In this document: piece by piece, positions 37,958 to 48,632 of the stretch | Layout: every line of letters starts with the position of its first letter | Numbering within the stretch: the first letter of the stretch is position 1 | NCBI GenBank assembly: GCA_960531495.1 | Contig: OY482855.1 | Span: 1,860,001 to 1,924,000 of the forward strand | Source of the DNA: Zeus faber | Lineage: Eukaryota; Chordata; Actinopteri; Zeiformes; Zeidae | DNA: 64,000 nucleotides | Reading direction: 5' to 3' | Notes under the pieces: generated by a model | Told to the model about the DNA's origin: nothing | Databases searched by the model: none | The model's input: only the letters and a program-made list of their open reading frames with translations | Program-made: the position numbers and the translations under genes

Positions 37958-40900
37958 AGATTGAAAGAAAGATTGAAAGAAACAATGAAAGAAAGATTGA
38001 AAGATTGAAATAAAGAATGAAAGAAAGATTGAAAGATTGAAAGATTGAAATAAAGAATGAAAGAAAGATTGAAAGATTGAAAGATTGAAATAAAGAATGA
38101 AAGTTTGAAAGAAAGATTGAAAGAAAGATTTAAAAAAAGAAAGATTGAAAGTAAGAAAGATTGAAAGACATATTGAAAGAAAGATTGAAAGATTGAAAGA
38201 AAGAATGAAAGAAATATTGAAAGAAAGATTGAAAGAAAGATTGAAAGACTGAAGGAAAGAATGAAAGAAAGATTGAAAGAAAGATTGAAAGAAAGAAAGA
38301 TTGAAAGAATGAATGATTGAAAGATTGAATGATTGAAAGATTGAAAGAAAGATTGAAAGAAAGATTGAACGACTGAAAGATTGAAAGAAAGATTGAAAGT
38401 TTGAAAGAGAGATTGAAAGACTGAAAGATAGATTGAAAGATTGAAGATTGAAAGATTGAAAGAAAGATTGAACGACTGAAAGATTGAAAGAAAGATTGAA
38501 AGTTTGAAAGAAAGATTGAAAGACTGAAAGAAATAATGAAAGAAAGATTGAAAGAAAGAATGAAAGAAAGATTGAAAGAAAGAATGAAAGAAAGATTGAA
38601 AGAAAGATGGATAGAAAGATTGAAAGAAAGAAAGATTGAAAGAAATAACAAAAGAAAGATTGAAAGAAATAATGAAAGAAAGATTGAACGATTGGAAGAA
38701 ATATTGAAAGATAGAAAAATTGAAAGTAAGAAAGATTGAAAGAAAGAATGAAAGAAAGATTGAAAGATTGAAAGAAAGAATGAAAGAAAGATTGAAAGAT
38801 TGAAATATTGAAAGAAAGAATGAAAGAAAGACTGAAAGATTGAAAGAAAGATTGAAAGAAAGATTGAAAGATTGAAATATTTAAAGAAAGATTGAAAGAA
38901 AGAATGAAAGAACAATTGAAAGAAAGAATGAAAGAAAAATTGAAAGATTGAAAGAAAGAATGAAAGAACGATTGAAAGATTGAAAGATTGAAAGATTGAA
39001 AGAAAGAATGAAAGAAAGATTGAAAGAAAGATGGAAAGAAAGATTGAAAGAAAGAAAGATTGAAAGAAATAATAAAAGAAAGATTGAACGATTGGAAGAA
39101 ATTTTGAAAGATAGAAAAATTGAAAGTAAGAAAGATTGAAAGAAAGAATGAAAGAAAGATTGAAAGATTGACAGAAAGAATGACAGAAAGATTGAAAGAT
39201 TGAAATATTGAAAGAAAGAATGAAAAAAAGATTGAAAGACTGAAAGAAAGAATGAAAGAAAGATTGAAAGATTAAACAATTGAAAGAAAGTTTGCAAGAA
39301 AGATTGAAAAAAGAAAGATTGAAAGAAAGAATGAAAAAAAGATTGATAGATAGATGGATAGAAAGATTGAAAGAAAGAAAGATTGAAAGAATAACAAAAG
39401 AAAGATTGAAAGATTGGAAGAAATATTGAAAGATAGAAAAATTGAAAGTAAGAAAGATTGAAAGAAAAAATTAAAGAAAGATTGAAAGATTGAAAGAAAG
39501 AATGAAAGAAAGGTTGAAAGATTGAAATATTGAAAGAAAGAATGAAAGAAAGATTGAAAGATTGAATGAAAAATTGAAAGAAAGATTGAAAGATTGAAAG
39601 ATTGAAATAAAGATTGAAAGTTTGAAAGAAAGATTGAAAGAAAGATTTAAAGAAAGAAAGATTGAAAGAAATATTGAAAGAAAGATTGAAAGATTGAAAG
39701 AAAGATTGAAAGAAAGAATGAAAGAAAGATTGAAAGATTGAAAGATTGAAATAAAGAATGAAAGTTTGAAAGAAAGATTGAAAGAAAGATTTTAAGAAAG
39801 AAAGATTGAAAGTAAGAAAGATTGAAAGAAATATTGAAAGAAAGATTGAAAGATTGAAAGAAAGATTGAAAGAAAGAATGAAAGAAAGATTGAAAGAAAG
39901 ATTGAAAGAAAGATTGAAAGAAAGATTGAAAGACTGAAGGAAAGAATGAAAGAAAGATTGAAAGAAAGATTGAAAGATAGAAATATTGAAAGATTGAATG
40001 ATTGAAAGAAAGACTGAAAGATAGATTGAAAGATTGAAGATTGAAAGATTGAAAGAAAGATTGAACGACTGAAAGATTGAAAGAAAGATTGAAAGTTTGA
40101 AACAAATTTTCAAAGACTGAAAGAACGAATGAAAGAAAGATTGAAAGAAAGATTGAAAAAAGAAAGATTGAAAGAAAATTTGAAAGAAAGATTGAAAGAA
40201 GGAATGAAAGAAAGATTGAATGAAATATTGAAAGACAGAAAGATTGAAAGAAACAATGAAAGAAAGATTGAAAGATTAAAAGAAAGAATGAAAGAAAGAT
40301 TGAAAAATTGAAAGATTGTAAGAAAGATTGAAAAAAAGATTGAAAGACTGGAAGAAAGAATGAAAGAAAGATTGAAAGATTCAACAAATAAAAGAATGAT
40401 TGCAAGAAAGATTAAAAAAAGAAAGATTGAAAGAAAATGTGAAAGTATGATTGAAGAAGGAATGAAAGAAAGATTGAATGAAAAATTGAAAGACAGAAAG
40501 ATTGAAAGAAAGAATGAAAGAAAGATTGAAGGATTCAACAATTGAAAGAAAGATTGCAAGTAAGATTTAAAAAAGAAAGATTGAAAGAAAGAATGAAAGA
40601 ATGAAAGAAAGATTGAAAGATTGAAAGAAAGAAAGATTGAAAGATTGAATGATTGAAAGAAAGACTGAAAGAAAGATTGACAGACTGAAAGAAAGAATGA
40701 AAGAAAGATTGAAATATTCAAAAATTGAAAGAAAGATTGCAAGAAAGATTGAAAAAAGAAAGATTGAAAGAAAGATTGACAGACTGAAATATTGAAAGAA
40801 AGAAAGATTGAAAGAAATAACAAAAGAAAGATTGAAAGAAAGAATGAAAGAAAGATAGATGGAAAGAAAGATTGAAAGAAATAAAGATAGAAAAATTGAA

Positions 40901-43247
40901 AGTAAGAAAGAATGAAAGAAAGATTGAAAGATTGAAATATTGAAAGAAAGAATGAAAGAAAGATTGAAAGATGAAAGAAAGATTGAAAGATTGAAATAAA
41001 GATTAAAAGTTTGAAAGAAAGATTGAAAGAAAGATTTAAAGAAAGAAAGATTGAAAGTAAGAAAGATTGAAAGAAATATTGAAAGAAAGATTGAAAAAAG
41101 AAAGATTGAAAGAAAGATTGAAAGAAAGATTGAAAGACTGATGGAAAGAATGAAATAAAGATTGAAAGAAAGATTGAAAGAAAGAAATATTGAAGGAAAG
41201 ATTGAAAGATTGAATGATTGAAAGAAAGACTGAAAGAAAGATTGACGGAGAGAAAGATTGAAAGAAAGAATGAAAGAAAGATTGAAAGAAAGAATGAAAG
41301 AAAGATTGAAAGATTAAACAATTGAAAGAAAGATTGCAAGAAAGATTGAAAAAAGAAAGATTGAAAGAAATAATAAAAGAAAGATTGAAAGAAAGATGGA
41401 AAGAAAGAAAGATTGAAAGAAATAACAAAAGAAAGATTGAAAGAAAGAATGAAAGAAAGATTGAACGATTGGAAACAATATTGAAAGAAAGAAAGATTGA
41501 AAGTAAGATAGATTGAAAGAAAGAATGAAAGAAAGATTGAAAGATTGAAAGAAAGAATGAAAGAAAGATTGAAAGATTGAAAGAAAGATTGAAAGATTGA
41601 AAGATTTAAATAAAGATTGAAAGTTTGAAAGAAAGATTGAAAGAAAGATTTAAAGAAAGATTGAAAGACTGAAAGAAAGAATGAAAGGCAGATTGAAAGA
41701 AAGATTGAAAGATTGCAAGAAAGAATGAAAGAAAGATTGAAAGATTGAAATATTGAAAGAAAGAATGAAAGAAAGATTGAAAGATTGAAAGATTGAAAGA
41801 TTGAAATAAAGATTGAAAGTTTGAAAGAAAGATTGAAAGAAAGACTGAAAGAAAGATTGAAAGATTGAAAGAAAGATTGAAAGAAAGATTGAAAGATTGA
41901 AATATTGAAAGAAAGAATGAAAGAAAGATTGAAAGATTGAAAGAAAGATTGAAAGAATGAAAGATTGAAATAATGATTCAAAGTTTGAAGAAAGATTGAA
42001 AGAAAGATTTAAACAAAGAAAGATTGAAAGTAAGAAAGATTGAAAGAAAGATTGAAAAAAAGAAAGATTGAAAGAAAGATTTAAACAAAGAAAGATTGAA
42101 AGTAAGAAAGATTGAAAGAAAGATTGAAAAAAGAAAGATTGGAAGAAAGATTGAACGACTGAAGGAAAGGATGAAAGAAAGATTGAAAGAAAGATTGAAA
42201 GAAAGAAATATTGAAGGAAAGATTGAAAGATTGAATGATTGAAAGAAAGACTGAAAGAAAGATTGACAGACAGAAAGATTGAAAGAAAGAATGAAAGAAA
42301 GATTGAAAGAAAGAATAAAAGAAATATTGAAAGATTAAACAATTGAAAGAAAGATTGCAAGAAAGATTGAAAAAAGAAAGATTGAAAGAAAGAAAGATTG
42401 AAAGAAATAAGAAAAGAAAGATTGAAAGAAAGAATGAAAGAAAGATTGAACGATTGGAAGAAATACTGAAAGAAAGAAAGATTGAAAGTAAGATAGATTG
42501 AAAGTAAGAATGAAAGAAAGATTGAAAGATTTAAAGAAAGAATGAAAGAAAGATTGAAAGATTGAAATATTGAAAGAAAGAATGAAAGAAAGATTGAAAG
42601 ATTGAAAGAAAGATTGAAAGATTGAAAGATTGAAATAAAGATTGAAAGTTTGAAAGAATGATTGAAAGAAAGATTTAAAGAAAGATTTAAAGACTGAAAG
42701 AAAGAATGAAAGGCAGATTGAAAGAAAGATTGAAAGTAAGAAAGATTGACAGAAAGAATGAAAGAAAGATTGAAAGATTGCAATAAAGAATGAAAGAAAT
42801 ATTGAAAGATTGAAATATTGAAAGAAAGACTGAAAGAAAGATTGAAAGTAAGAAAGAAAGATTGAAAGAAAGATTGAAAGAAAGATTTAAAGAAAGAAAG
42901 AAAGATTGAAAGAAAGATTGAAAGAAAGATTGAAAGAAAGATTGAAACAAAGATTGAAATAAAGAATGAAAGAAAGATTGAAAGAAAGATTGAAAGAAAG
43001 AAAGATTGAAAGATTGAATGATTGATAGAAAGACTGAAAGAAAGAATGACGGACGGAAAGATTGAAAGAAAGAATGAAAGAAAGATTGAAAAAAAGATTG
43101 AAAGACTGAAAGAAAGAATGAAAGAAACATTGAAAGATTAAACAATTGAAAGAAAGATTGCAAGAAAGATGGAAAGAATGAAAGGTTGAAATAATGATTG
43201 AAAGTTTGAAAGAATGATTGAAAGAAAGATTTAAACAAAGAAAGATT
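37958..43247. repeat. Tetranucleotide array between U3 and first LINE fragment
   Basis: Continuation of the GAAA/GATT array. Its right part, from about 41.0 kb, is a second-tier copy of about 59.1-61.4 kb: 41322 corresponds to 59408 (offset 18,086) and the LINE fragment at 43248 to that at 61435 (offset 18,187). An indel of about 101 bp therefore lies between. Landmarks include TTAAACAATTG, GATTGCAAGAAAGATTG, GGAAACAATATTG and GAAAGGCAGATTG. No gene is seen. The plus-strand Lys/Glu/Arg frames (KERLKERMKER-like) are the other reading of the same 12-bp period. Confidence 0.88.
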
Positions 43248-43279
43248 ACATTTACATTTACATTTAGTCATTTAGCAGA

Positions 43280-43296
43280 CGCTTTTATCCAAAGCG
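43280..43296 (-). other. LINE 3' stem-loop, copy 1
   Basis: A six-base stem, CGCTTT paired with AAAGCG, encloses the five-base loop GGATA (minus strand). In UnaL2-type elements the reverse transcriptase recognises such a hairpin in the RNA 3' end to start target-primed reverse transcription. The stem is fully intact. Confidence 0.85.
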
Positions 43297-43401
43297 ACTG
43301 ACAAGGGAGAATAACATTCAGCTACATTGCGACAGAGATTAGTGTAACAACAACATTGGTGTAACAATAAATTCTGCAAGGTGGTGCTAAGTAATTGTAG
43401 A

Positions 43402-43509
43402 TTAGGACAGGAGGTACTCACTGAAGAGCTGGGTCTTCAGGTGCTTCTTAAAGACAGAGAGGGAGGTCCCCGCTCTGGTCATTTTTGGCAGCTCGTTCCA
43501 CCAACGTGG
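43402..43509 (-). pseudogene. LINE reverse-transcriptase C-terminus remnant, copy 1
   Basis: The minus-strand frame encodes PRWWNELPKMTRAG, then TSLSVFKKHLKTQLFSEYLL and S, followed by TAA. The pattern (W)WN-LP, about ten residues, then S-S-F-K--LKT-LF is the standard C-terminal end of CR1/L2/Rex-type non-LTR retrotransposon proteins. Only these 35 codons and the stop are element sequence. Upstream the frame runs into the satellite (FQSFNL), so the longer open frame to 43770 is a chance fusion. There is no promoter or catalytic domain, so it is non-functional. Confidence 0.85.
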
Positions 43510-43510
43510 A

Positions 43511-46500
43511 AGATTGAAAGATTGAAAGAAAGAATGAAAGATTGAAAGAAAGAATGAAAGAACGATTGAAAGAAAGAATGAAAGAATGAAAGAAAGATTG
43601 AAAGATTGAAAGAAATATTGAAAGAAAGAGAGAATGAAAGTAAGAAAGATGGAAAGAAAAATTGAAAGATTGAAAGATTGAAAGAAAGAATTAAAGAAAG
43701 ATTGAATGATTGAAAGATTGAAAGAAAAATTGAAAGAAAGATTGAAGAAAAAAAGATTTAAAGAAAACAATATTTAAAGAAAGATTGAAAGACTAAAAGT
43801 AAGAATGAAAAAAAAGATTGAAAGAAAGATTGAAAAAAGAAAGAACGATTGAAAGAAAGATTGAAAGAAAGATTGAAAGAAAGAATGAAAGTTTGAAAGA
43901 AAGATTGAAAGAAAGATTGAAAGAAAGATTGAAAGAAAGATTGAAAGACTGAAAGAAAAAATGAAAGAAAGATTAAAAGAGAGATTGAAAGATTGAAAGA
44001 TTGAAAGAAAGAATGAAAGATTGAAAGAAAGAATGAAAGAATGAATGAAAGATTAAAAGATTGAAAGAAATATTGAAAAAAAGAAAGATTGAAAGTAAGA
44101 AAAATTGAAAGAATGAATGAAAGAAACAAAAAAAGACTGATAAAAAGAAAGAATGTTTGAGAGATCAAAATATTTAAAGAAAGAAAGATTGAAAGAAAGA
44201 TTTTAAGACTGAATTAAAGAATTAAAGAAAGATTGAAAGAAAGGTTGAAAGATAGAATGAAAGAAAGATTGAAAGATTGAAAGTTGTAAAGAAAGATTGA
44301 AAGAAAGATTTAAAGAAAGATTGAAAGACTAAAAAAAAGAATGAAAGAAAGATTGAAAGGTTGAAAGAAAGAATGAAAGAATGAAAGAAAGATTGAAAGA
44401 TTGAAAGAAAGATTGGAAGAAAGAATGAAAGTATGAAAGAAAGATTGAAAGATCGAAGGAAAGATTGAAAGAACGATTGAAAGAAAGAATGAAAGAATGA
44501 AAGAAAGATTGAAAGATTGAAAGAAAGATTGAAAGTAATAAAGATTGAAAGAAGGAATGAAGGAAAAATTGAATGTTTGAAAGACTGAAAGAATGAATGT
44601 AAGAAAGCTTGAAAGAAAGATTGAAAGAAAGATTTTAAGAAAGGTTGAAAGACTGAAAGAAAGAATGAAAGAAAGAATGATTGAAAGATTGAAAGAAAGA
44701 ATGAAAGATTGAAAGAAAGAATATAAGAACGATTGAAAGAAAGATTGAAAGTAAGATTGAAAGTTTGAAAGAAAGATTGAAAGACTGAAGGAAAGAATGA
44801 GTGAAAGATTGAAAGAAAGATTAAAAGAAAAAAAGATTGAAAGTATTAAAGACTGAAAAAAATATTGAAAGAAAGATTGAAAGATTGAAAGATAGAATGA
44901 AAGAAAGATTGAAAGATTGAAAGATTGAAAGAAAGAATGAAAGAAAGATTGAAAGAAAAAAATATTGAAGGAAAGATTGAAAGATTGAATGACTGAAAGA
45001 AAGAATGACTGAAAGAAAGATTGACAGACAGAAAGATTGAAAGAAAGAATGAAAGAAAGATTGAAAGAAAGAATGAAAGAAAGATTGAAAGTTTGAAAGA
45101 AAGATTGAAAGAAAGATTTAAAGAAAGATTGAAAGACTGAAAGAAAGAATGAAAGGCAGATTGAAAGAAAGATTGAAAGTAAGAAAGATTGAAAGAAAGA
45201 ATGAAAGAAAGATTGAAAGATTGCAAGAAAGAATGAAAGAAATATTGAAAGATTGAAATATTGAAAGAAAGAATGAAAGAAAGATTGAAAGATTGAAAGA
45301 AAGATTGAAAGAAAGATTGAAAGAAAGAATGAAAGAAAGATTGAAAGAAAGAATGAAAGAAAGATTGAAAGTTTGAAAGAAAGATTGAAAGAAAGATTTA
45401 TAGAAAGATTGAAAGACTGAAAGAAAGAATGAAAGAAAGATTGAAAGATTGAAAGATTGAAAGAAAGAATGAAAGAAAGATTGAAAGAAAAAAATATTGA
45501 AGGAAAGATTGAAAGATTGAATGACTGAAAGAAAGAAAGACTGAAAGAAAGATTGACAGACAGAAAGATTGAAAGAAAGAATGAAAGAAAGATTGAAAGA
45601 AAGAATGAAAGAAAGATTGAAAGTTTGAAAGAAAGATTGAAAGAAAGATTTAAAGAAAGATTGAAAGACTGAAAGAAAGAATGAAAGGCAGATTGAAAGA
45701 AAGATTGAAAGTAAGAAAGATTGAAAGAAAGAATGAAAGAAAGATTGAAAGATTGCAAGAAAGAATGAAAGAAATATTGAAAGATTGAAATATTGAAAGA
45801 AAGAATGAAAGAAAGATTGAAAGATTGAAAGAAAGATTGAAAGAAAGATTGAAAGAAAGAATGAAAGAAAGATTGAAAGATTGAAAGAAAGATTGAAAGA
45901 AAGATTGAAAGAAAGAATGAAAGAAAGATTGAAAGAAAGAATGAAAGAAAGATTGAAAGTTTGAAAGAAAGATTGAAAGAAAGATTTATAGAAAGATTGA
46001 AAGACTGAAAGAAAGAATGAAAGGCAGATTGAAAGAAAGATCGAAAGATTGAAAGATTGAAAGAAAGATTGAAAAAAGAATGATTAAAAGAAAGAAAGAT
46101 TTAAAGAATGAAAGATTTAAAGAAAGATTGAAAGACTAAAAGTAAGAATGAAAAAAAAGAATGAAAGAAAGATTGAAAGATTGAAAGATTGAAAGAAAGA
46201 ATGAAAGATTGAAAGAAAGAATGAAAGAACGATTGAAAGAAAGAATGAAAGAATGAAAGAAAGATTGAAAGATTGAAAGAAATATTGAAAGAAAGAGAGA
46301 ATGAAAGTAAGAAAGATGGAAAGAAAAATTGAAAGATTGAAAGATTGAAAGAAAGAATTAAAGAAAGATTGAATGATTGAAAGATTGAAAGAAAAATTGA
46401 AAGAAAGATTGAAAAAAAGATTGAAAGAAATAAAGATTGAAAGAAATAACAAAAGAAAGATTGAAAGAAATAATGAAAGAAATATTGAAAGACTGAAAGA

Positions 46501-48370
46501 AAGAATGAAAGGCAGATTGAAAGAAAGATTGAAAGTAAGAAAAATTGAAAGAAAGAATCAAAGAAAGATTGAAAGATTGCAAGAAAGAATGAAAGAAATA
46601 TTGAAAGATTGAAATATTGAAAGAAAGAATGAAAGAAAGATTGAAAGATTGAAAGAAAGATTGAAAGAAAGATTGAATGAAAGATTGAAAGAAAGATTGT
46701 AAGAATGATTTAAACAAAGAAAGATTGAAAGTAAGAAAGATTGAAAGAAATATTGAACGAAAGATTGAAAGAAAGGATGAAAGAAAGATTGAAAGAAAGA
46801 TTGAAAGATTGAAATATTGAAAGAAAGAATGAAAGAAAGATTGAAAGATTGAAAGATTGAAAGATTGAAAGATTGAAATAAAGATTGGAAGTTTGAAAGA
46901 AAGATTGAAAGAAAGATTTAAAGAAAGATTGAAAGACTGAAAGAAAAAATGAAAGGCAGTTTGAAAGAAAGATTGAAAGTAAGAAAGATTGAAAGACAGA
47001 ATGAAAGAAAGATTGAAAGATTGCAAGAAAGAATGAAAGAAATATTGAAAGATTGAAATATTGAAAGAAAGAATGAAAGAAAGATTGAAAGATTGAAAGA
47101 ATGATTGAAAGAAAGATTGAAATAAAGATTGAAAGTTTGAAAGAAAGAAAGAAAGATTGAAAGAAAGATTGAAAGAAAGATTGAAAAAAAGAATGAAACA
47201 AAGATTGAAATAAAGAATGAAAGAAAGATTGAAAGAAAAATTGAAAGAAAGAAAGATTGAAAGATTGAATGATTGAAAGAAAGACTGAAATAAAGAATGA
47301 CGGACAGAAAGATTGAAAGAAAGAATGAAAGAAATATTGAAAAAAAGATTGAAAGATTAAACAATTGAAAGAAAGATTGCAAGAAAGATGGAAAGAATGA
47401 AAGATTGAAATAATGATTGAAAGTTTGAAAGAAAGATTGAAAGAAAGATTGAAAGATTTAAAGAAAGAATGAAAGAAAGATTGAAAGATTGAAATATTGA
47501 AAGAAAGAATGAAAGAATGAAAGATAGATTGAAAGACTGAAAGAAATATTGAAAGAAGGATAGAATGAAAGTAAGAAAGATTGAATGAAAAATTGAAAGA
47601 TTGAAAGATTGAAAGAAAGAATGAAAGAAAGATTGAAAAATTGAAAGAAATACTGAAAGAAAGAAAGAAAGATTGAAAGTAAGAACGATTGAAAGAAAGC
47701 TTGAAACGAAAGATTGAAAGAAAGAATGAAAGAAAGATTGAAAGATTGAACGATTGAAAGAAAGAATGAAAGATTGAAAGAAAGAATAAAAGAACGATTG
47801 AAAGAAAGAATGAAAGAATGAAAGAAAGATTGAAAGATTGAAAGAATATTGAAAGAAAGAGAGAATGAAAGTAAGAAAGATTGAAAGAAAGATTGAAAGT
47901 AAAAAAGATTGAAAGAAAGAATGAAAGAAAAATTGAAAGATTGAAAGATTGAAAGAAAGATTTAAAGAAAGATTTAGAGAAAGATTGAAAGACTGAAAGA
48001 AAGAATGAATAAAAGAATTAAAGAAAGATTGAAAGAAAGATTGAAAGAAAGATTGAAAGAAAGATTGAAACAAAGATTGAAATAAAGAATGAAAGAAAGA
48101 TTGAAAGAAAGATTGAAAGAAAGAAAGATTGAAAGATTGAATGATTGATAGAAAGACTGAAAGAAAGAATGACGGACGGAAAGATTGAAAGAAAGAATGA
48201 AAGAAAGATTGAAAAAAAGATTGAAAGACTGAAAGAAAGAATGAAAGAAACATTGAAAGATTAAACAATTGAAAGAAAGATTGCAAGAAAGATGGAAAGA
48301 ATGAAAGGTTGAAATAATGATTGAAAGTTTGAAAGAATGATTGAAAGAAAGATTTAAACAAAGAAAGATT
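43511..48370. repeat. Tetranucleotide array between LINE fragments 1 and 2
   Basis: GAAA/GATT array of the 5,123-bp block. Within it, 44870-45420 and 45430-46020 hold two near-copies of a ~0.53-kb sub-block (offset about 532 bp) with landmarks GAAAAAAATATTGAAGG, GACAGACAGAAAG, GAAAGGCAGATTG and GATTGCAAG. The segment 43758-44168 with its AACAAAAAAAGACTGATAAA landmark is homologous to the long units at 20.05, 26.6 and 33.5 kb, which links the two higher-order families. Nothing gene-like is seen. Confidence 0.9.
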
Positions 48371-48402
48371 ACATTTACATTTACATTTAGTCATTTAGCA
48401 GA

Positions 48403-48419
48403 CGCTTTTATCCAAAGCG
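48403..48419 (-). other. LINE 3' stem-loop, copy 2
   Basis: Same intact CGCTTT / GGATA / AAAGCG hairpin as in copy 1. Confidence 0.85.
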
Positions 48420-48524
48420 ACTGACAAGGGAGAATAACATTCAGCTACATTGCGACAGAGATTAGTGTAACAACAACATTGGTGTAACAATAAATTCTGC
48501 AAGGTGGTGCTAAGTAATTGTAGA

Positions 48525-48632
48525 TTAGGACAGGAGGTACTCACTGAAGAGCTGGGTCTTCAGGTGCTTCTTAAAGACAGAGAGGGAGGTCCCCGCTCTG
48601 GTCATTTTTGGCAGCTCGTTCCACCAACGTGG
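48525..48632 (-). pseudogene. LINE reverse-transcriptase C-terminus remnant, copy 2
   Basis: Same 35 C-terminal codons plus TAA as in copy 1 (WWNELP, SLSVFKKHLKTQLF), with no coding difference seen. Upstream it fuses in frame with satellite sequence; non-functional. Confidence 0.85.

Larger units (their letters stand above)
43248..43510 (-). mobile_element. 5'-truncated L2-clade-like LINE 3' end, copy 1
   Basis: A 263-bp unique-looking insert in the tetranucleotide array, reading on the minus strand. From 5' to 3' it has the last 35 codons of a reverse-transcriptase ORF, a stop, a ~100-bp 3' UTR, a stem-loop (CGCTTT, loop GGATA, AAAGCG), GCTAAATGACTAAATG, and a short AAATGT tail of three units. 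The GGATA-loop hairpin next to a short tandem-repeat tail is the known 3' recognition feature of the eel LINE UnaL2 (L2 clade), and this module is common in teleosts. The element is dead: nearly all of ORF2 and the whole 5' part are absent. AGATT flanks both sides, which could be a short target-site duplication, but the same word is everywhere in the host array. This copy has CGACTGACAAG where copy 3 has CGACTTACAAG. Confidence 0.88.
42905..48027. repeat. 5,123-bp tandem duplication with LINE fragment, copy 1
   Basis: A block of tetranucleotide array plus one 263-bp LINE fragment, followed directly by a second copy at a constant offset of 5,123 bp (LINE starts 43248 and 48371; other landmarks 44310/49433, 46117/51240 and 47357/52480). 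The left limit is set near a GAAACAAAGATTGAAATAAA landmark (about 42945 and 48068). Copies differ at very few positions. Confidence 0.9.

Noticed and set aside
13467..43247. Triplex (H-DNA) forming homopurine tract
   Set aside because: T-containing words (GATT, GAAT) interrupt the purine run every 10-15 bases, so long mirror-repeat homopurine stretches are lacking.
43241..43515. AGATT target-site duplication around the LINE fragment
   Set aside because: The word is present throughout the host array, so its presence on both sides is not informative.
43402..43770. 122-codon frame ending in the reverse-transcriptase C-terminus (also 48525-48893)
   Set aside because: Only the last 35 codons are LINE sequence; the rest is satellite read in frame by chance.
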